Positions 1 to 9,073 of a DNA stretch of 64,000 nt are shown one piece after another. This stretch comes from Yinghuangia aomiensis (GTDB lineage: Bacteria > Actinomycetota > Actinomycetes > Streptomycetales > Streptomycetaceae): assembly GCF_039542225.1 (NCBI RefSeq), contig NZ_BAABHS010000001.1, positions 499,660 through 563,659 on the forward strand, given 5' to 3'. Made by a program: the position numbers and the translations under genes. Numbering within the stretch: the first letter of the stretch is position 1; each line of letters starts with the position of its first letter. The notes beneath the pieces were generated by a model. The model saw only the letters and a program-made list of their open reading frames with translations, had not been told where the DNA came from and ran no database searches.

Positions 1-2
1 CG

Positions 3-815
3 TCACATCGTGCGGGCGGCACCGGGCTGCGGGGTGCGCGGCAGGTGCATGGCTGGGGATGGAGCCGGTGTTGCGGTGCGGGTGCCGAGGTAGGCGAGGT
101 AGGCCAGCAGATCGCCGTGGTTGATCCACGTGCTGGCGGCGTGCCATCCCTCGGCGTCGCGTTCGGCGACGGCATCCGCGTATGCGGCCTCGTCCCGGGT
201 CTGGCCTTCGGTGTCGAGCAGTGCGGCCAGGGCCCGCTCGCCATCGGCACGAACCTGGCGGCCTTCCTCTAGCGCGGCGGCGAGCACGCCGAGGTAGTGT
301 GCGGCTTCGCGGCTGTCCTGGCCGGTCATCCCGGCGGCGGCGCGGCGCCCCTGCTCCAGCATCACCGCGCCGTGCACGAGGAACACAGACGCGAACTGCT
401 CCCACACGACGCGGTCCAGCTCGGCGCGGCGCGGCCAGTAGGCGTCGTCGTCCAGCGGTCGGCCGTCCTCGCCGCAGAGGTTGTCGGACACCTTGTCCCA
501 CGCGTTCAGCGCCGCACGCGAGACGTTCAGGGCATGGACCATCGCCGCCTGGCGTGCCCGCTCGGTCTGCTCAGGACTTGGAGTGAAGCACGCCGGCGCG
601 GCGACGCCGAATCCGGCGATCCGCAGAGCGGCGACCAGCACGCACGCCCGTTCTTGCACCGGGCGGTTCGGTGTGTGCATGACCGCGTTGCCGCGGGCCT
701 CGTCGAGTCGGACACCGTGCAGGCCTAGGTGCTCGACCAGCGCCGGGGTGCGGTGCAGGACCGTGACCAGAGCGGACTCGGCGGTGGACATCGTCACGAT
801 GACGTCGGGATACAC
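3..815 (-). CDS. Conserved hypothetical protein of the conjugation region
   Basis: A 270-residue protein that I do not recognise. It is mostly alpha-helical in composition, rich in Ala, Arg and Glu, with no signal peptide or membrane segment, so it is probably cytoplasmic. The GTG start at 815 is chosen because GGAGA lies about 9 bases upstream; an in-frame ATG at 791 lacks a comparable site. It is the last gene before the left edge in the minus-strand transfer block, about 150 bases downstream of the VirB4-like ATPase, which suggests a conjugation accessory role (inference only). Confidence 0.6.
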   Translation of the reverse strand: MYPDVIVTMSTAESALVTVLHRTPALVEHLGLHGVRLDEARGNAVMHTPNRPVQERACVLVAALRIAGFGVAAPACFTPSPEQTERARQAAMVHALNVSRAALNAWDKVSDNLCGEDGRPLDDDAYWPRRAELDRVVWEQFASVFLVHGAVMLEQGRRAAAGMTGQDSREAAHYLGVLAAALEEGRQVRADGERALAALLDTEGQTRDEAAYADAVAERDAEGWHAASTWINHGDLLAYLAYLGTRTATPAPSPAMHLPRTPQPGAARTM

Positions 816-968
816 GGGTAGGTCTCCAAGGAGCGGACAAGGACAGGGACTTCGTCGGCTATGGGCGGCTTCACGTCCGACCGCCTCGTCGCGGACCAGG
901 GACCGAGGCGGGAGGGGGACGTGCGGCTTGGGGGTCTTGGCCGTGGCCTGTGCGGGACCGACGGCCTT

Positions 969-2465
969 TCAGCGCATGCGGGTGTCGGTGTCGAACACTT
1001 GGAGTTCGGCGGGGTGGAGGATGTGTTGGACGACGAAGCTGCGTCCGGCCACGCGCCATAGTCCGCGGCCCTTGGTGAGGGCGGATACGGCTTCGGTCTC
1101 GACGCCCGTGAGACCGAGCAGGCCTGCGGCAGCCGCGAGTTGATCGGCTTCTTGGCGGTAGACGATGCGGGTGGAGCAGTCGGCGAGGAGGCCTTCGGCG
1201 AGGGCCCGGCCGCGGGATCCGGCGTCGCCTGCGGACAACAGGTCGGACAGGCGGTGGATGACCAGCAGGTTGGCGATGCCCAGCCCCCGGGACAGTTTCC
1301 ATTGCGACTGCATGCGTTCGAGCAGTGCGGTGTGCCGCATGACGCGCCAGGCTTCGTCGTAGATGACCCAGCGGCGTCCTCCGGTGGGGTCGGCGAGGGC
1401 TGATTCCATCCACGCGGACGCGCAGGTCATGGCTAGGACGAGTGCGGTGTCGTCACCGGAGCTGCCGAGCCGGGACAGGTCGATGGTGAGCATCGGCGAG
1501 GTCGGGTCGAACACGGCTGTGCTGGGTGCGTCGAAGAGGCCGCCCAAGTCGCCGGCGATGAGGCGGCGCAGGGCGTGGGCGAGGTCTTCGGCGGCGGCGC
1601 CGAGGCGGCTGGCCGGGTCGCCGTACGCGGCGTCGAGGGCATGGGGGTTGCCCAGGACGCGCGCGACGTCGGGGAGCAGCGGGGTGCGGTGCTCGGCCAT
1701 GGCGACCGCGTTCGCGTGGTCGAGGGCGACGTCGAGCGCGGTGTGCTCCATCGGGGCGAGGTCGCGGTGCAGGACGGTGCGGGCGAGGGAGCCGAGCAGC
1801 AGGAGGCGGCGTTTGCGGACTTCGGAGGCCCAGTCGTCCTCGGGGACGCCGTCGGGGCGGGCGGGCGCGTCGAGGGGGTTGAGGCGTCCGGGTAGCCCGG
1901 GGCCGAGCGCGATGGTGGTACCGCCGACTGCTGCAGATACCGCGGACCATTCGCCTTTTGGGTCGCACGGGACGTAGACGCGGTAGCGGAACGAGGTGGC
2001 GCGCACGGCAAGGGACTTCGCGAGGGCCGATTTGCCCATGCCGATGATTCCGGCGAGGAGGATGTTGGGGTTGGTGAAGCCGTCGAGCTTGCCGTAGAGC
2101 GCGAATGGGTCGAAGCAGTAGGCGCCTTCGGCATGCAGGTCGCGGCCGACGTAGATGCCCTCCGATCCGAGACCTCCCTCGGCGAGGAAGGGGTAGGCGC
2201 CGCAGGCGGTGGCGGTGGTGACGCGGTGTGCGGGGAGTTTCAGGTGTCCGCCGCGGCCGGAGGCCGGGCCGGGTCGCCCGACGGCCGGGTATTGCGGCCG
2301 GAGTTCGGGATGCATGTCGCCGACTGCCGCGGGGGTGTGGGCTTGGGCGGCGCGGCGGGCGCGGCTGGTGGCGCGGGTGAGCTGGTGGCGTGCGGCCTTG
2401 CGTGCGGCGCGGTCTTCGGCGGCCGGGGTGAACAGCGGGGAGGCGGTGGCGCGTCGCAGGCTCAT
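969..2465 (-). CDS. VirB4-type conjugation ATPase
   Basis: A 498-residue ATPase expected to power assembly or substrate movement in a type IV secretion-like conjugation machine at the inner face of the membrane. Walker A (GIIGMGKSALAK) lies near residues 139-150 and Walker B (WVIYDEAW) near 375, with the spacing of the VirB4/TraC family. Classic VirB4 proteins are about 800 residues. In actinobacterial SCO6880-type systems the N-terminal half is apparently supplied by a separate protein, which fits the SCO6880-like gene just upstream. The start codon overlaps the stop of the preceding gene as ATGA, indicating translational coupling. Family assignment is strong; exact step in transfer is inferred. 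Confidence 0.88.
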   Translation of the reverse strand: MSLRRATASPLFTPAAEDRAARKAARHQLTRATSRARRAAQAHTPAAVGDMHPELRPQYPAVGRPGPASGRGGHLKLPAHRVTTATACGAYPFLAEGGLGSEGIYVGRDLHAEGAYCFDPFALYGKLDGFTNPNILLAGIIGMGKSALAKSLAVRATSFRYRVYVPCDPKGEWSAVSAAVGGTTIALGPGLPGRLNPLDAPARPDGVPEDDWASEVRKRRLLLLGSLARTVLHRDLAPMEHTALDVALDHANAVAMAEHRTPLLPDVARVLGNPHALDAAYGDPASRLGAAAEDLAHALRRLIAGDLGGLFDAPSTAVFDPTSPMLTIDLSRLGSSGDDTALVLAMTCASAWMESALADPTGGRRWVIYDEAWRVMRHTALLERMQSQWKLSRGLGIANLLVIHRLSDLLSAGDAGSRGRALAEGLLADCSTRIVYRQEADQLAAAAGLLGLTGVETEAVSALTKGRGLWRVAGRSFVVQHILHPAELQVFDTDTRMR

Positions 2466-2971
2466 GCGGCGGCCCCCGCTTGGCCAGGGCGGGCGTGGCG
2501 GATCAGGCCGGTGGCCGGGGTGCGCAGGTCGGCGGGGGTGGTGCGGCGGCGCATGCGGGCGGCGATCTCGTGGGTGCGGGCGCAGATCCGCAGGTCCGGG
2601 TCACCGTGGGGCAGGCCGCGGTGGCAGGCGGCGAGGTCGCGGAGGAGCGGGTGGTCGCCGCCGGCTGCGGGGGACCAGTCGCCGGGGCGGGCGGTGTGGT
2701 GGAACGCCTTGTGGACCTCGTTCAGGCACAGCCATAGGTAGACGACGCCGGCGTCCAGGTGCGGGCCACAGTCCGGGGTGATGCGGACCGCGGGGGCCGC
2801 CGGCCGGCTGTGCTCGTCGAGGAGCTGATGTGCCTTGGCGAGGACGTCGTGGACGGAGTCCAGAGCGGGGCGGGCCTGGTCGGGGGTCAGGTCGGGGAGG
2901 GTGAGGATGCGTGCGGCGTCGATGCCGGTGCCGGCGACGGCGAGGAAGTCGGTGTTGTGCGGGTCGGTCAT
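2462..2971 (-). CDS. Hypothetical protein coupled to the VirB4 ATPase
   Basis: A 169-residue soluble protein of unknown function. It carries scattered His and Cys residues (for example HTARP, ACHRGL, RICARTHE) but no motif I can name. It lies between the SCO6880-like gene and the VirB4-like ATPase on the minus strand and overlaps the ATPase start by ATGA, so the two are very likely co-translated. A role as a transfer accessory protein follows only from this position. Confidence 0.65.
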   Translation of the reverse strand: MTDPHNTDFLAVAGTGIDAARILTLPDLTPDQARPALDSVHDVLAKAHQLLDEHSRPAAPAVRITPDCGPHLDAGVVYLWLCLNEVHKAFHHTARPGDWSPAAGGDHPLLRDLAACHRGLPHGDPDLRICARTHEIAARMRRRTTPADLRTPATGLIRHARPGQAGAAA

Positions 2972-3052
2972 GGGCGGGCGGGAACCGGCTCTCGGAGGGG
3001 GCGGGGCGATCCGCGCGATGGGAAGAGGGACGAAGATGCGGGACGGGCCGGG

Positions 3053-4513
3053 CTAGGGGAGCGCGAGGGGGAGGGCGGCACGGGTGTAGGCCTCGGCCTG
3101 CTGCCAGCTCAGGCGCCGCAGGTCGACGAGCGCGCCGACGGCGGCGGTCTCGACCTGCGCGCAGGCCGCGTTGAGTTCGTCCTCGGTGTCGGCGGACACG
3201 GCGATCAGGCCGGTGAGCGCGACGTCGGCGTGTCCGGCGATCAGTTCGCGTTCGCGGGTCCGGATGTCGGCGTACTCGACGGAGTCGGCTTCCTGCTCGA
3301 CCTGCCCGCGACGGGCGCGCTCGGACGCGTCGGCGAGGACGGCGGCCTTGCGGCGGCGGACGTCGCGGAGCGCGGACTCCAGTCCCTGCGGGGTGTAGGT
3401 GAGGGAGAGGGTGCGGCGCACGCCCGAGGTGAACATCATGGTGTGCAGGAATCCTGCGTAGGTCTCGGTGCGCGGCCAGTCCTCGATCCAGTAGGTGGCG
3501 TGGTGCGCGGTGTCGGTGCGGATCCGGTCGGCTTGCTCGACCACGACGACCGGCCCTGCGGCGGCGGGTTCGGCTTCGGCTCGGCCGGCGGCGGACCATC
3601 GGTCGAGCGCGGTCAGCGCGGCAGGATCGTAGGCGGAGCGGACGACGGCAGCGATCTCCCGCGCGCCTAGCCAACCGTTCGGGGAGAGCCCGGCGTGACG
3701 GGCGGACTCGGTGAGCGCGGCGGTCAGTTGGCCCAGGACGGCGAACGCTCCGGCGAGTCCGCCGCCGGCCTGGGCGACCAGGCGCCGTGCTGCTTTGAGG
3801 TCGAGGGCGAGCGCGATGTACGCCTCGTGTGGGGCGGCGGCGGGTCCGGCGGCGGCGAGGAGGTCGGTGTAGACGCCCGCGGCGGGGGTGGCGGGGTCGC
3901 CGTGGTCGGCCCAGTAGCGGTTGAGGGCGTCGCCGGAGTCCGGCACGGTCCGTTCCAGGACCTGCACGCGGGCGACGTGCCCGGTGCGGGCGAGGGAGGC
4001 GAGGACGCGGCCCCATCCGTGGACGTGCGCGTCCTGCGCGGCCGGATCGAGGAGAGCGTACGCGCGGGAGGAGACGCGGAGCACGGCGGTGAGGGTATTG
4101 CGGTGCGGGTCGTGAACGGCCCCGAGCTGCCCGTCGGGGGAAGTGGCGACGCGCAAGGACGCGGCTGTGCCGGGCAGATGGAGCAGGCCCTCGCGGCGGG
4201 CCCGGCTCGCGGGACGGGCCAGCCACACCAGCTGCCCGCGTACGCGCCGCAGCAGGTAGCGGCTGGCGATCGGTGCCCAGTCGGCGAGGGACCGGCCGCG
4301 GCGGCGGATCCCGATCACGGCCGCGAACACAGCCCACAGCGGGGTGAGTTCGAGTGCGGTGACGACGCCGAAGGTGATGATGGTGGCGAGGAGGAGTAGG
4401 AGGCCGGTGGCGGCGACCGCGAGCTGCGGCCAGGTCAGGCCGAGCAGGACGCCGCGCCGTGAGCGGTGCGGGAACCGCACGGTCATCGGTTCGGCGGGTT
4501 CGGGGGCTGTCAC
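3053..4513 (-). CDS. SCO6880-family conjugation protein
   Basis: A 486-residue membrane-associated protein resembling the SCO6880 family, which in actinobacterial conjugative elements is encoded beside the VirB4-type ATPase. Residues about 27-70 form two hydrophobic segments (LAVAATGLLLLLATI and the following LWAVFAAVIGI) preceded by basic residues, like a PrgI/VirB3 module. The rest is cytoplasmic and resembles the N-terminal part of VirB4 proteins without a P-loop. GTG start at 4513, with GAGGA about 10 bases upstream. It fits as the membrane anchor of the transfer ATPase; this role is inferred. Confidence 0.8.
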   Translation of the reverse strand: MTAPEPAEPMTVRFPHRSRRGVLLGLTWPQLAVAATGLLLLLATIITFGVVTALELTPLWAVFAAVIGIRRRGRSLADWAPIASRYLLRRVRGQLVWLARPASRARREGLLHLPGTAASLRVATSPDGQLGAVHDPHRNTLTAVLRVSSRAYALLDPAAQDAHVHGWGRVLASLARTGHVARVQVLERTVPDSGDALNRYWADHGDPATPAAGVYTDLLAAAGPAAAPHEAYIALALDLKAARRLVAQAGGGLAGAFAVLGQLTAALTESARHAGLSPNGWLGAREIAAVVRSAYDPAALTALDRWSAAGRAEAEPAAAGPVVVVEQADRIRTDTAHHATYWIEDWPRTETYAGFLHTMMFTSGVRRTLSLTYTPQGLESALRDVRRRKAAVLADASERARRGQVEQEADSVEYADIRTRERELIAGHADVALTGLIAVSADTEDELNAACAQVETAAVGALVDLRRLSWQQAEAYTRAALPLALP

Positions 4514-4680
4514 AGGTTCGGAGTCCTCAAAACGTCAGGGGCGGCGTGGGCGGCGCGCGGAGTGTGTACGGGGGGTGGCGCCGTGCCCGGCGCGGGAGTG
4601 GCACGCGCCGGGCACGGCGGGGTGGGTGCGGAACGCATTACCGCTCAGGTTCCGGTGAGGTGGTGCCGCGAGGGCGGGGC

Positions 4681-6219
4681 CTAGCCTCCGGTGGGCGGTG
4701 CCGTGGCCGGGCCTGCGGGCGCGCCGGAACGCGGGGTTCCTGCGCTGCCGGTGCGGGTGCCGGCGACGGCAGGGGCAACGGGCCCGCCTGCCGGAGCGGC
4801 GGTTGCCAGGTTGGCGGTTGCGGGGATGTTGCGCGGCGGCGGTGCCGCAGCGGCGGGGGTGGCGCCTCCGGCCGGAGGAGGCGTGGTCCCGGCGAGGGTG
4901 CTCGGTGCGGTGGTGAGCGTGCCGCCGCCTGGGGCGTTGTCTGGGCCGGTGGGGGAGGTGGCTGCCCCCGGTGGGGTGGCGGTGTCGTGTCCGGAGGTGT
5001 CCGGCTTCTCCCATGCGGCGTCGGTGGTGCCGGCGCCCGCGGCGGCGAGTTTCGAGACAGCGTCGGTCGCGAACGTGGCCGTCTTCGGGCCGGACTCGGC
5101 AGAGCCGTCAGCCGCGTCGGCTTCCTTGCCCCCGCTGGTTCCACCGCTGCTTCGGCCGCTGTCGGCGGCGGGCGGTGGGCCGAACGGGGCGCGTCCTGCG
5201 GGGATGCCGTTGGCGATGCCGTTCGAGGCGCCGGGGACTGCGGCGCCTCCGGCCGGCCGCGCCATCATGGCCTTGGCCTTGCCTGCGGTCTTCTTGGCGG
5301 CGCCGTAGGCCGTGGCGGCGCCCGCGCCGGCCGAGGTGGTCAGGTCCGCGCCGTTGGCGGATTCGTCGGCCCAGTGTACGAATTTGAAGGTGATGAGCGG
5401 GCACATCAGGACCAGGCACATCACGACGACTCCGGCCAGCGCGTCGGACAGCGCGGACAGCCCGTCGCTGGTGTTGCTCTGGCCCATGGCTGCGACACCG
5501 AGTGCGAACACGATCGTCATCAACAGCTTGGAGACGACGAGGGTGGCGGTGGCCTCGACCCAGCCGCGGCGCCAGCGCCGTGCGGCTTCCCAGCCGCCGC
5601 CCGCTCCCGCGAAGACCGCGAGCGTCACCAGGATCAAGATGGCGACCTTGCGGAAGACCATCACGCCCCAGTAGATGAACATGCAGATCGCCAAGACGAG
5701 GGCGACGAGGGCGGGCACGGCCCAGCCGAGCGGGAACATCGCTCCGAATGCGGAGACTTGGACGATGCGGCGGACCGCGGCTTCGATGTTGGTGCCGCTC
5801 GCGGCGAACACCCCGGCGGACAACGCGTCGACGACGGTCAGCGCGACCGAGGTGAACGCGATGGCGCCGAACTGGAACATGACACCGACGACGGTCCCGG
5901 CCACGGCTTGTGACAGCGCCTGCTCGTCGCGTCTGATTGCGGCACGTGTCAGCTGGGCGCAGAACGTCGCGACGATCAGGATCAGGCCGATGGGCAGGAG
6001 GAGTTCGTAGTTGCTGCGGAACCACGAGGCGTTCAGGTCGACGGCCGTGGTCGTGTCGACGGCGCGGGCGGCCAGGTCGGCGGACGAAGCAGCGAGTTCG
6101 CCCATCGACTTGGCGATCCACGCGCCGATGCCGTCGGTGATGGCCTGGCCGGTCGCCTCCACGACCCCGCCGACGACGCCGCAAACTTTGTCGACGAGGG
6201 GTACATCACACACCCCCAT
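4681..6219 (-). CDS. VirB6/TrbL-like polytopic conjugation membrane protein
   Basis: A 512-residue protein with a short N-terminal region, about six to seven hydrophobic helices between residues 70 and 290, and a long low-complexity tail rich in Ala, Pro, Gly and Thr. This layout matches SCO6881/TrbL/VirB6-like inner-membrane channel components of type IV secretion-like systems. The ATG at 6219 has GGAGG about 10 bases upstream. It is the gene between the VirB8-like candidate and the SCO6880-like protein, in the same minus-strand block. The disordered tail (from about residue 300) is probably cytoplasmic or extracytoplasmic filler; its function is unknown. Confidence 0.8.
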   Translation of the reverse strand: MGVCDVPLVDKVCGVVGGVVEATGQAITDGIGAWIAKSMGELAASSADLAARAVDTTTAVDLNASWFRSNYELLLPIGLILIVATFCAQLTRAAIRRDEQALSQAVAGTVVGVMFQFGAIAFTSVALTVVDALSAGVFAASGTNIEAAVRRIVQVSAFGAMFPLGWAVPALVALVLAICMFIYWGVMVFRKVAILILVTLAVFAGAGGGWEAARRWRRGWVEATATLVVSKLLMTIVFALGVAAMGQSNTSDGLSALSDALAGVVVMCLVLMCPLITFKFVHWADESANGADLTTSAGAGAATAYGAAKKTAGKAKAMMARPAGGAAVPGASNGIANGIPAGRAPFGPPPAADSGRSSGGTSGGKEADAADGSAESGPKTATFATDAVSKLAAAGAGTTDAAWEKPDTSGHDTATPPGAATSPTGPDNAPGGGTLTTAPSTLAGTTPPPAGGATPAAAAPPPRNIPATANLATAAPAGGPVAPAVAGTRTGSAGTPRSGAPAGPATAPPTGG

Positions 6220-6324
6220 AAGAGAGGTACCTCCAAGACACGAGTGCGGGCGCTGGAACGACCGCGCGGGACAAAAGGGGTTCGGCGAGCCGTGGGCGCC
6301 GAAGCAGAGCGGAACGCACGGGCG

Positions 6325-7029
6325 TCACGGTGCGATGCCGGGCGTCACGCCGACGAGGGCGCAGTCGCGGTCCGGTCGGCACTGGACGGCGAGGGTGACC
6401 GCGCGGGACTCCGCGCCGGATCCTGCGGTGCCGGGGCCGGTGCCGTTCCAGCGGATGGTCTGCTTGCCGGTGACCGTGACCGCGTAGGCGTACGCGGTGG
6501 CGATGCGGTCGGGGTTCGCGTTGAGTGCGGCGGTGAACGAGGCAGGGATGTGTGCCTCGGTGACCGTCGCGGTGGCGTACTGGCCACCGTCGCGCATCCG
6601 CGACCACAAGACCGGGTCGGGGATCTGCGCGGTGACGCTCGCCGGGTCGGCGTACGCGGCCTCGCTGGTGAGCCAGCCCAGCAGCGCGGATAGGTGACCG
6701 GACTGGGTGCCGATGCGGGTGTCGTAGGACCACAACTGCTCGGCGAACGCCTTGGCGTAGACAAGCGCGTCGCGGGTCTTCGGTGGCCCGGCATGGCCGG
6801 GAGCGCTCGGATCGGTGGCGGTGCTGTGCGGTGTCGGCATAGCGGGGGCAGCCGTGCTGGTGGTGTCGTCGGGGCGGGCGAGCCAGGTGACGACGACGGC
6901 AAGGATGGTGAGCAAGGCGAGCGTGCCAGCCCCGATCGCGAGCCGGACGCGGTTCGCGGGACCGCGCTCGGGTGGCCGGACGGCGGCTTCCAGGCGGGCG
7001 TGCAGACCGCGGCGGCGGGTACGGGCCAT
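6325..7029 (-). CDS. Single-TM conjugation protein, VirB8/TcpC-like candidate
   Basis: A 234-residue bitopic membrane protein. A basic N-terminus is followed by one transmembrane helix (about residues 30-50, LALLTILAVVVTWLA), a Pro/Thr-rich linker and an extracytoplasmic domain of about 150 residues. The architecture and neighbours fit VirB8/TcpC-type scaffold proteins, but I cannot demonstrate the NTF2-like fold from sequence alone. The start ATG shares one base with the stop of the upstream gene (TGATG), so the two are coupled. Confidence 0.65.
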   Translation of the reverse strand: MARTRRRGLHARLEAAVRPPERGPANRVRLAIGAGTLALLTILAVVVTWLARPDDTTSTAAPAMPTPHSTATDPSAPGHAGPPKTRDALVYAKAFAEQLWSYDTRIGTQSGHLSALLGWLTSEAAYADPASVTAQIPDPVLWSRMRDGGQYATATVTEAHIPASFTAALNANPDRIATAYAYAVTVTGKQTIRWNGTGPGTAGSGAESRAVTLAVQCRPDRDCALVGVTPGIAP

Positions 7030-7373
7030 CAGGAGATCCGGGTGCCCATGGCGGAGAAGAAGCTGACGATTCCATTGGCGCCGCCGAGGAGCAGGGCCGC
7101 GCCGGCGGAGATCATGACGCCCTTCTTGCCGTTGGCTTCGGCCTGGTGGTTGCCGGAGTGGGAGCCCCAGGCCCACATCACGCCGGCGACGGCCAGCGCG
7201 GCTACGACCGCGATGATGCCGAACAGGTTGATGCTGTTGACGACGTCCTTGAGGACGGCAAGCCCGGGGAGGCCGCCTTCCTTCGGGGTGACGCCGGGGT
7301 CGAACGCGAGGACCTGGCCGTCGCGGGAGTTGAACAGGGGGGGTGTGAGGAGCTGGGGCGGGACAGACAGCAA
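7029..7373 (-). CDS. Small two-TM pilin-like protein (DUF6112-type)
   Basis: About 114 residues with two hydrophobic helices (IIAVVAALAVAGVMWAW and an Ala/Leu/Gly-rich helix near the C-terminus) joined by a short polar loop with Asn, Lys and Gly. This is the size and shape of VirB2-like pilins and of the DUF6112 family found in actinobacterial transfer operons. A TTG at 7373 is preceded five bases upstream by GGAG, so I take it as the start; a GTG three codons in is possible. It is translationally coupled to the single-TM gene downstream. Confidence 0.65.
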   Translation of the reverse strand: MLSVPPQLLTPPLFNSRDGQVLAFDPGVTPKEGGLPGLAVLKDVVNSINLFGIIAVVAALAVAGVMWAWGSHSGNHQAEANGKKGVMISAGAALLLGGANGIVSFFSAMGTRIS

Positions 7374-7486
7374 CGGGTCTCCGGAACGGGAAGGACGAAC
7401 AGAACGGATACGGCGGGGTGGGTGAGGGCATGCCTGGATGAGCGCCGGGCGGCGCGAGATGGGGGTGTTGCGGGGCCGGCCGCAGG

Positions 7487-8686
7487 TCAGGGGACGATGC
7501 GGCGGGAGGCGATGATCTCGTTCTTCCAGTCGGCGATGGTGGCGATGCGCACCACGTCGCCGGTCTTGGGCGCGTTGACGATCAGGCCGGAGCCGATGAC
7601 CATGCCGACGTGCTCGGGCCCCTGGCTGCCGGGGCGGGTGAACACCAGGTCGCCGGGCTTGAGTTGGTCCACGGTGACGGCGGTGCCTTCGGTGACCTGG
7701 GTGTAGGTGGTGCGGGTCAGGGTGATGCCTGCGGCGGCGTACGCGCGCTGGGTGAGTGAGGAGCAGTCGCAGCGGCCCATCGGGTCCGGGCCGCGGGGAT
7801 CGGTGCAAGTACCGCCCCACTGGTACGGGGTGCCGAGCTGCCCGAGAGCCCAGCGGATCGCCGTGCGGACCTGCACGGGCGCGTCCGCGGGGATGGTGTA
7901 GCCGTCGGGCAGTGCGCCAGCAGGGATCTCGCCGAAGCCCGAGCCGTCGCCGCCGGGGCCGGACGTGCAGCCCGCCAGTCCGGCGCGGACGATCGTGGAC
8001 GGCGCCGGCGCGGACGGTGCGGGGCTCGCCGTGGCCCCGGGCGGGGCGGTGGGTGAAGCGGGATCCGTCGACGGCGCACTGGCCGAAGGCGGGGGTGTGC
8101 TGGGGGCGGACGCCTGGGCGATGGCCTGTTGGAGCGCGGTGGCCAGAGGAACCCACTTGTCGTAGGCGTCGGGATACCCCGACTGCTGTACGGCCTGGGC
8201 GGCCTGGCCGATCCGCAGGCTCTCCCACCCGGTCAGCGAGATCAGCCTCCGGTAGAAGGACGTGGACGCGAAGACCGGGTCCTGGATTTGCGCGGGAGTT
8301 CCCCAGCCTTGGCTGGGGCGCTGCTGGAAAAGGCCGAGGGAATCACGGTCCCCGTGGGCGAGATTCCGCAGCCCGGATTCCTGCAATGCGGCTGCCAGCG
8401 CGACGGTCTGGCCGCGTGCGGGGATCTTCAGGGCGTCACCGGTGACGACGATGATTTTGGCGTTGGGGAGTTGCTCGGCGGGATTGTCGAGACCTGCGAC
8501 AGTGGTGGTGCCGGATTGGCCGGCGAGGATCTGCTGAACCTTCTGTGCGATCGCGTCGATGTCGGCGGACCCGGCGGGTCGTGCGCACGAGGCGGCGGCG
8601 GTCCCGGACAGCGCCAGGATGACCGGCGCAATCAGGATCACTGGTGAGCAGGCCGCGCTGACAGCAAGCCAGCGGACCGGCTTCAT
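7487..8686 (-). CDS. Secreted peptidoglycan hydrolase: lysozyme-like plus NlpC/P60
   Basis: A 399-residue exported cell-wall hydrolase, the likely VirB1 counterpart that opens the murein for the conjugation apparatus. A signal peptide (residues 1-33, ending in an Ala-rich stretch) is followed by a lysozyme/transglycosylase-like domain (ALQESGLRN, LGLFQQRPSQGWG, about 95-170). A Pro/Ser/Ala linker leads to a C-terminal NlpC/P60 domain with the catalytic Cys in RCDCSSL and the His in PEHVGMV. The ATG at 8686 is the natural start because it begins the signal peptide. Upstream in-frame sequence extends much further but has no coding character. Confidence 0.88.
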   Translation of the reverse strand: MKPVRWLAVSAACSPVILIAPVILALSGTAAASCARPAGSADIDAIAQKVQQILAGQSGTTTVAGLDNPAEQLPNAKIIVVTGDALKIPARGQTVALAAALQESGLRNLAHGDRDSLGLFQQRPSQGWGTPAQIQDPVFASTSFYRRLISLTGWESLRIGQAAQAVQQSGYPDAYDKWVPLATALQQAIAQASAPSTPPPSASAPSTDPASPTAPPGATASPAPSAPAPSTIVRAGLAGCTSGPGGDGSGFGEIPAGALPDGYTIPADAPVQVRTAIRWALGQLGTPYQWGGTCTDPRGPDPMGRCDCSSLTQRAYAAAGITLTRTTYTQVTEGTAVTVDQLKPGDLVFTRPGSQGPEHVGMVIGSGLIVNAPKTGDVVRIATIADWKNEIIASRRIVP

Positions 8687-9073
8687 CGCAGGTAAACGTA
8701 GCGGGCGCCCGGGGCGGGCGGTGTCGGGGTGCGGCCTGCGGTGCCGTGCGGGGTGGGGCGGTGCGTGAGCAGGACAGTAACTCCAGTGCGTAGGCGGGGG
8801 GACAGCGGCCCGCCGTGCCGGGGCACGACGGGCCGGACGCCGCTCAACCACCGAGGAGAAAGCCCCGTTTCGGCGTTGGAGCAGCGACGACGGGAAGAAG
8901 TTCGCAGATCCGCGGTGCCGATTCCACCATTTCGTGAACTCCGGCCGCGGAAAATCTTCTTCGGCCCGGAGTTCACGAAATGGTGGAATCGGCACCAGGG
9001 TTCCCCTACCGTCCGGCATCTCCCGCGCCTTTCCGCACGGGACCGTCCATGCCCGCGACCGAGAGAACTGCCC
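8687..9073. promoter_or_regulatory. Divergent intergenic region with a long inverted repeat
   Basis: This 387-base gap separates the minus-strand transfer genes from the plus-strand accessory block and should hold promoters for both. I see no convincing open reading frame in it. Its main landmark is the 31-bp inverted repeat listed separately. Clear consensus -35/-10 boxes are not evident. Confidence 0.6.
8914..8996. repeat. Perfect 31-bp inverted repeat with 21-base spacer
   Basis: Positions 8914-8944 and 8966-8996 are exact reverse complements of each other (31 of 31 bases), separated by 21 bases that include ATCTTCTTCGG. The inner flanks continue to pair imperfectly. The arms contain TTCGTGAACTCC. 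A structure this long, lying between divergent genes of a conjugative element, could be an operator, a single-strand origin or a transfer-origin hairpin. Any transcript through it would form a very stable stem. Confidence 0.9.

Noticed and set aside
2601..4337. A 578-residue Arg/Pro-rich minus-strand frame
   Set aside because: Frame shadow of the SCO6880-like gene; composition is typical of off-frame GC-rich DNA.
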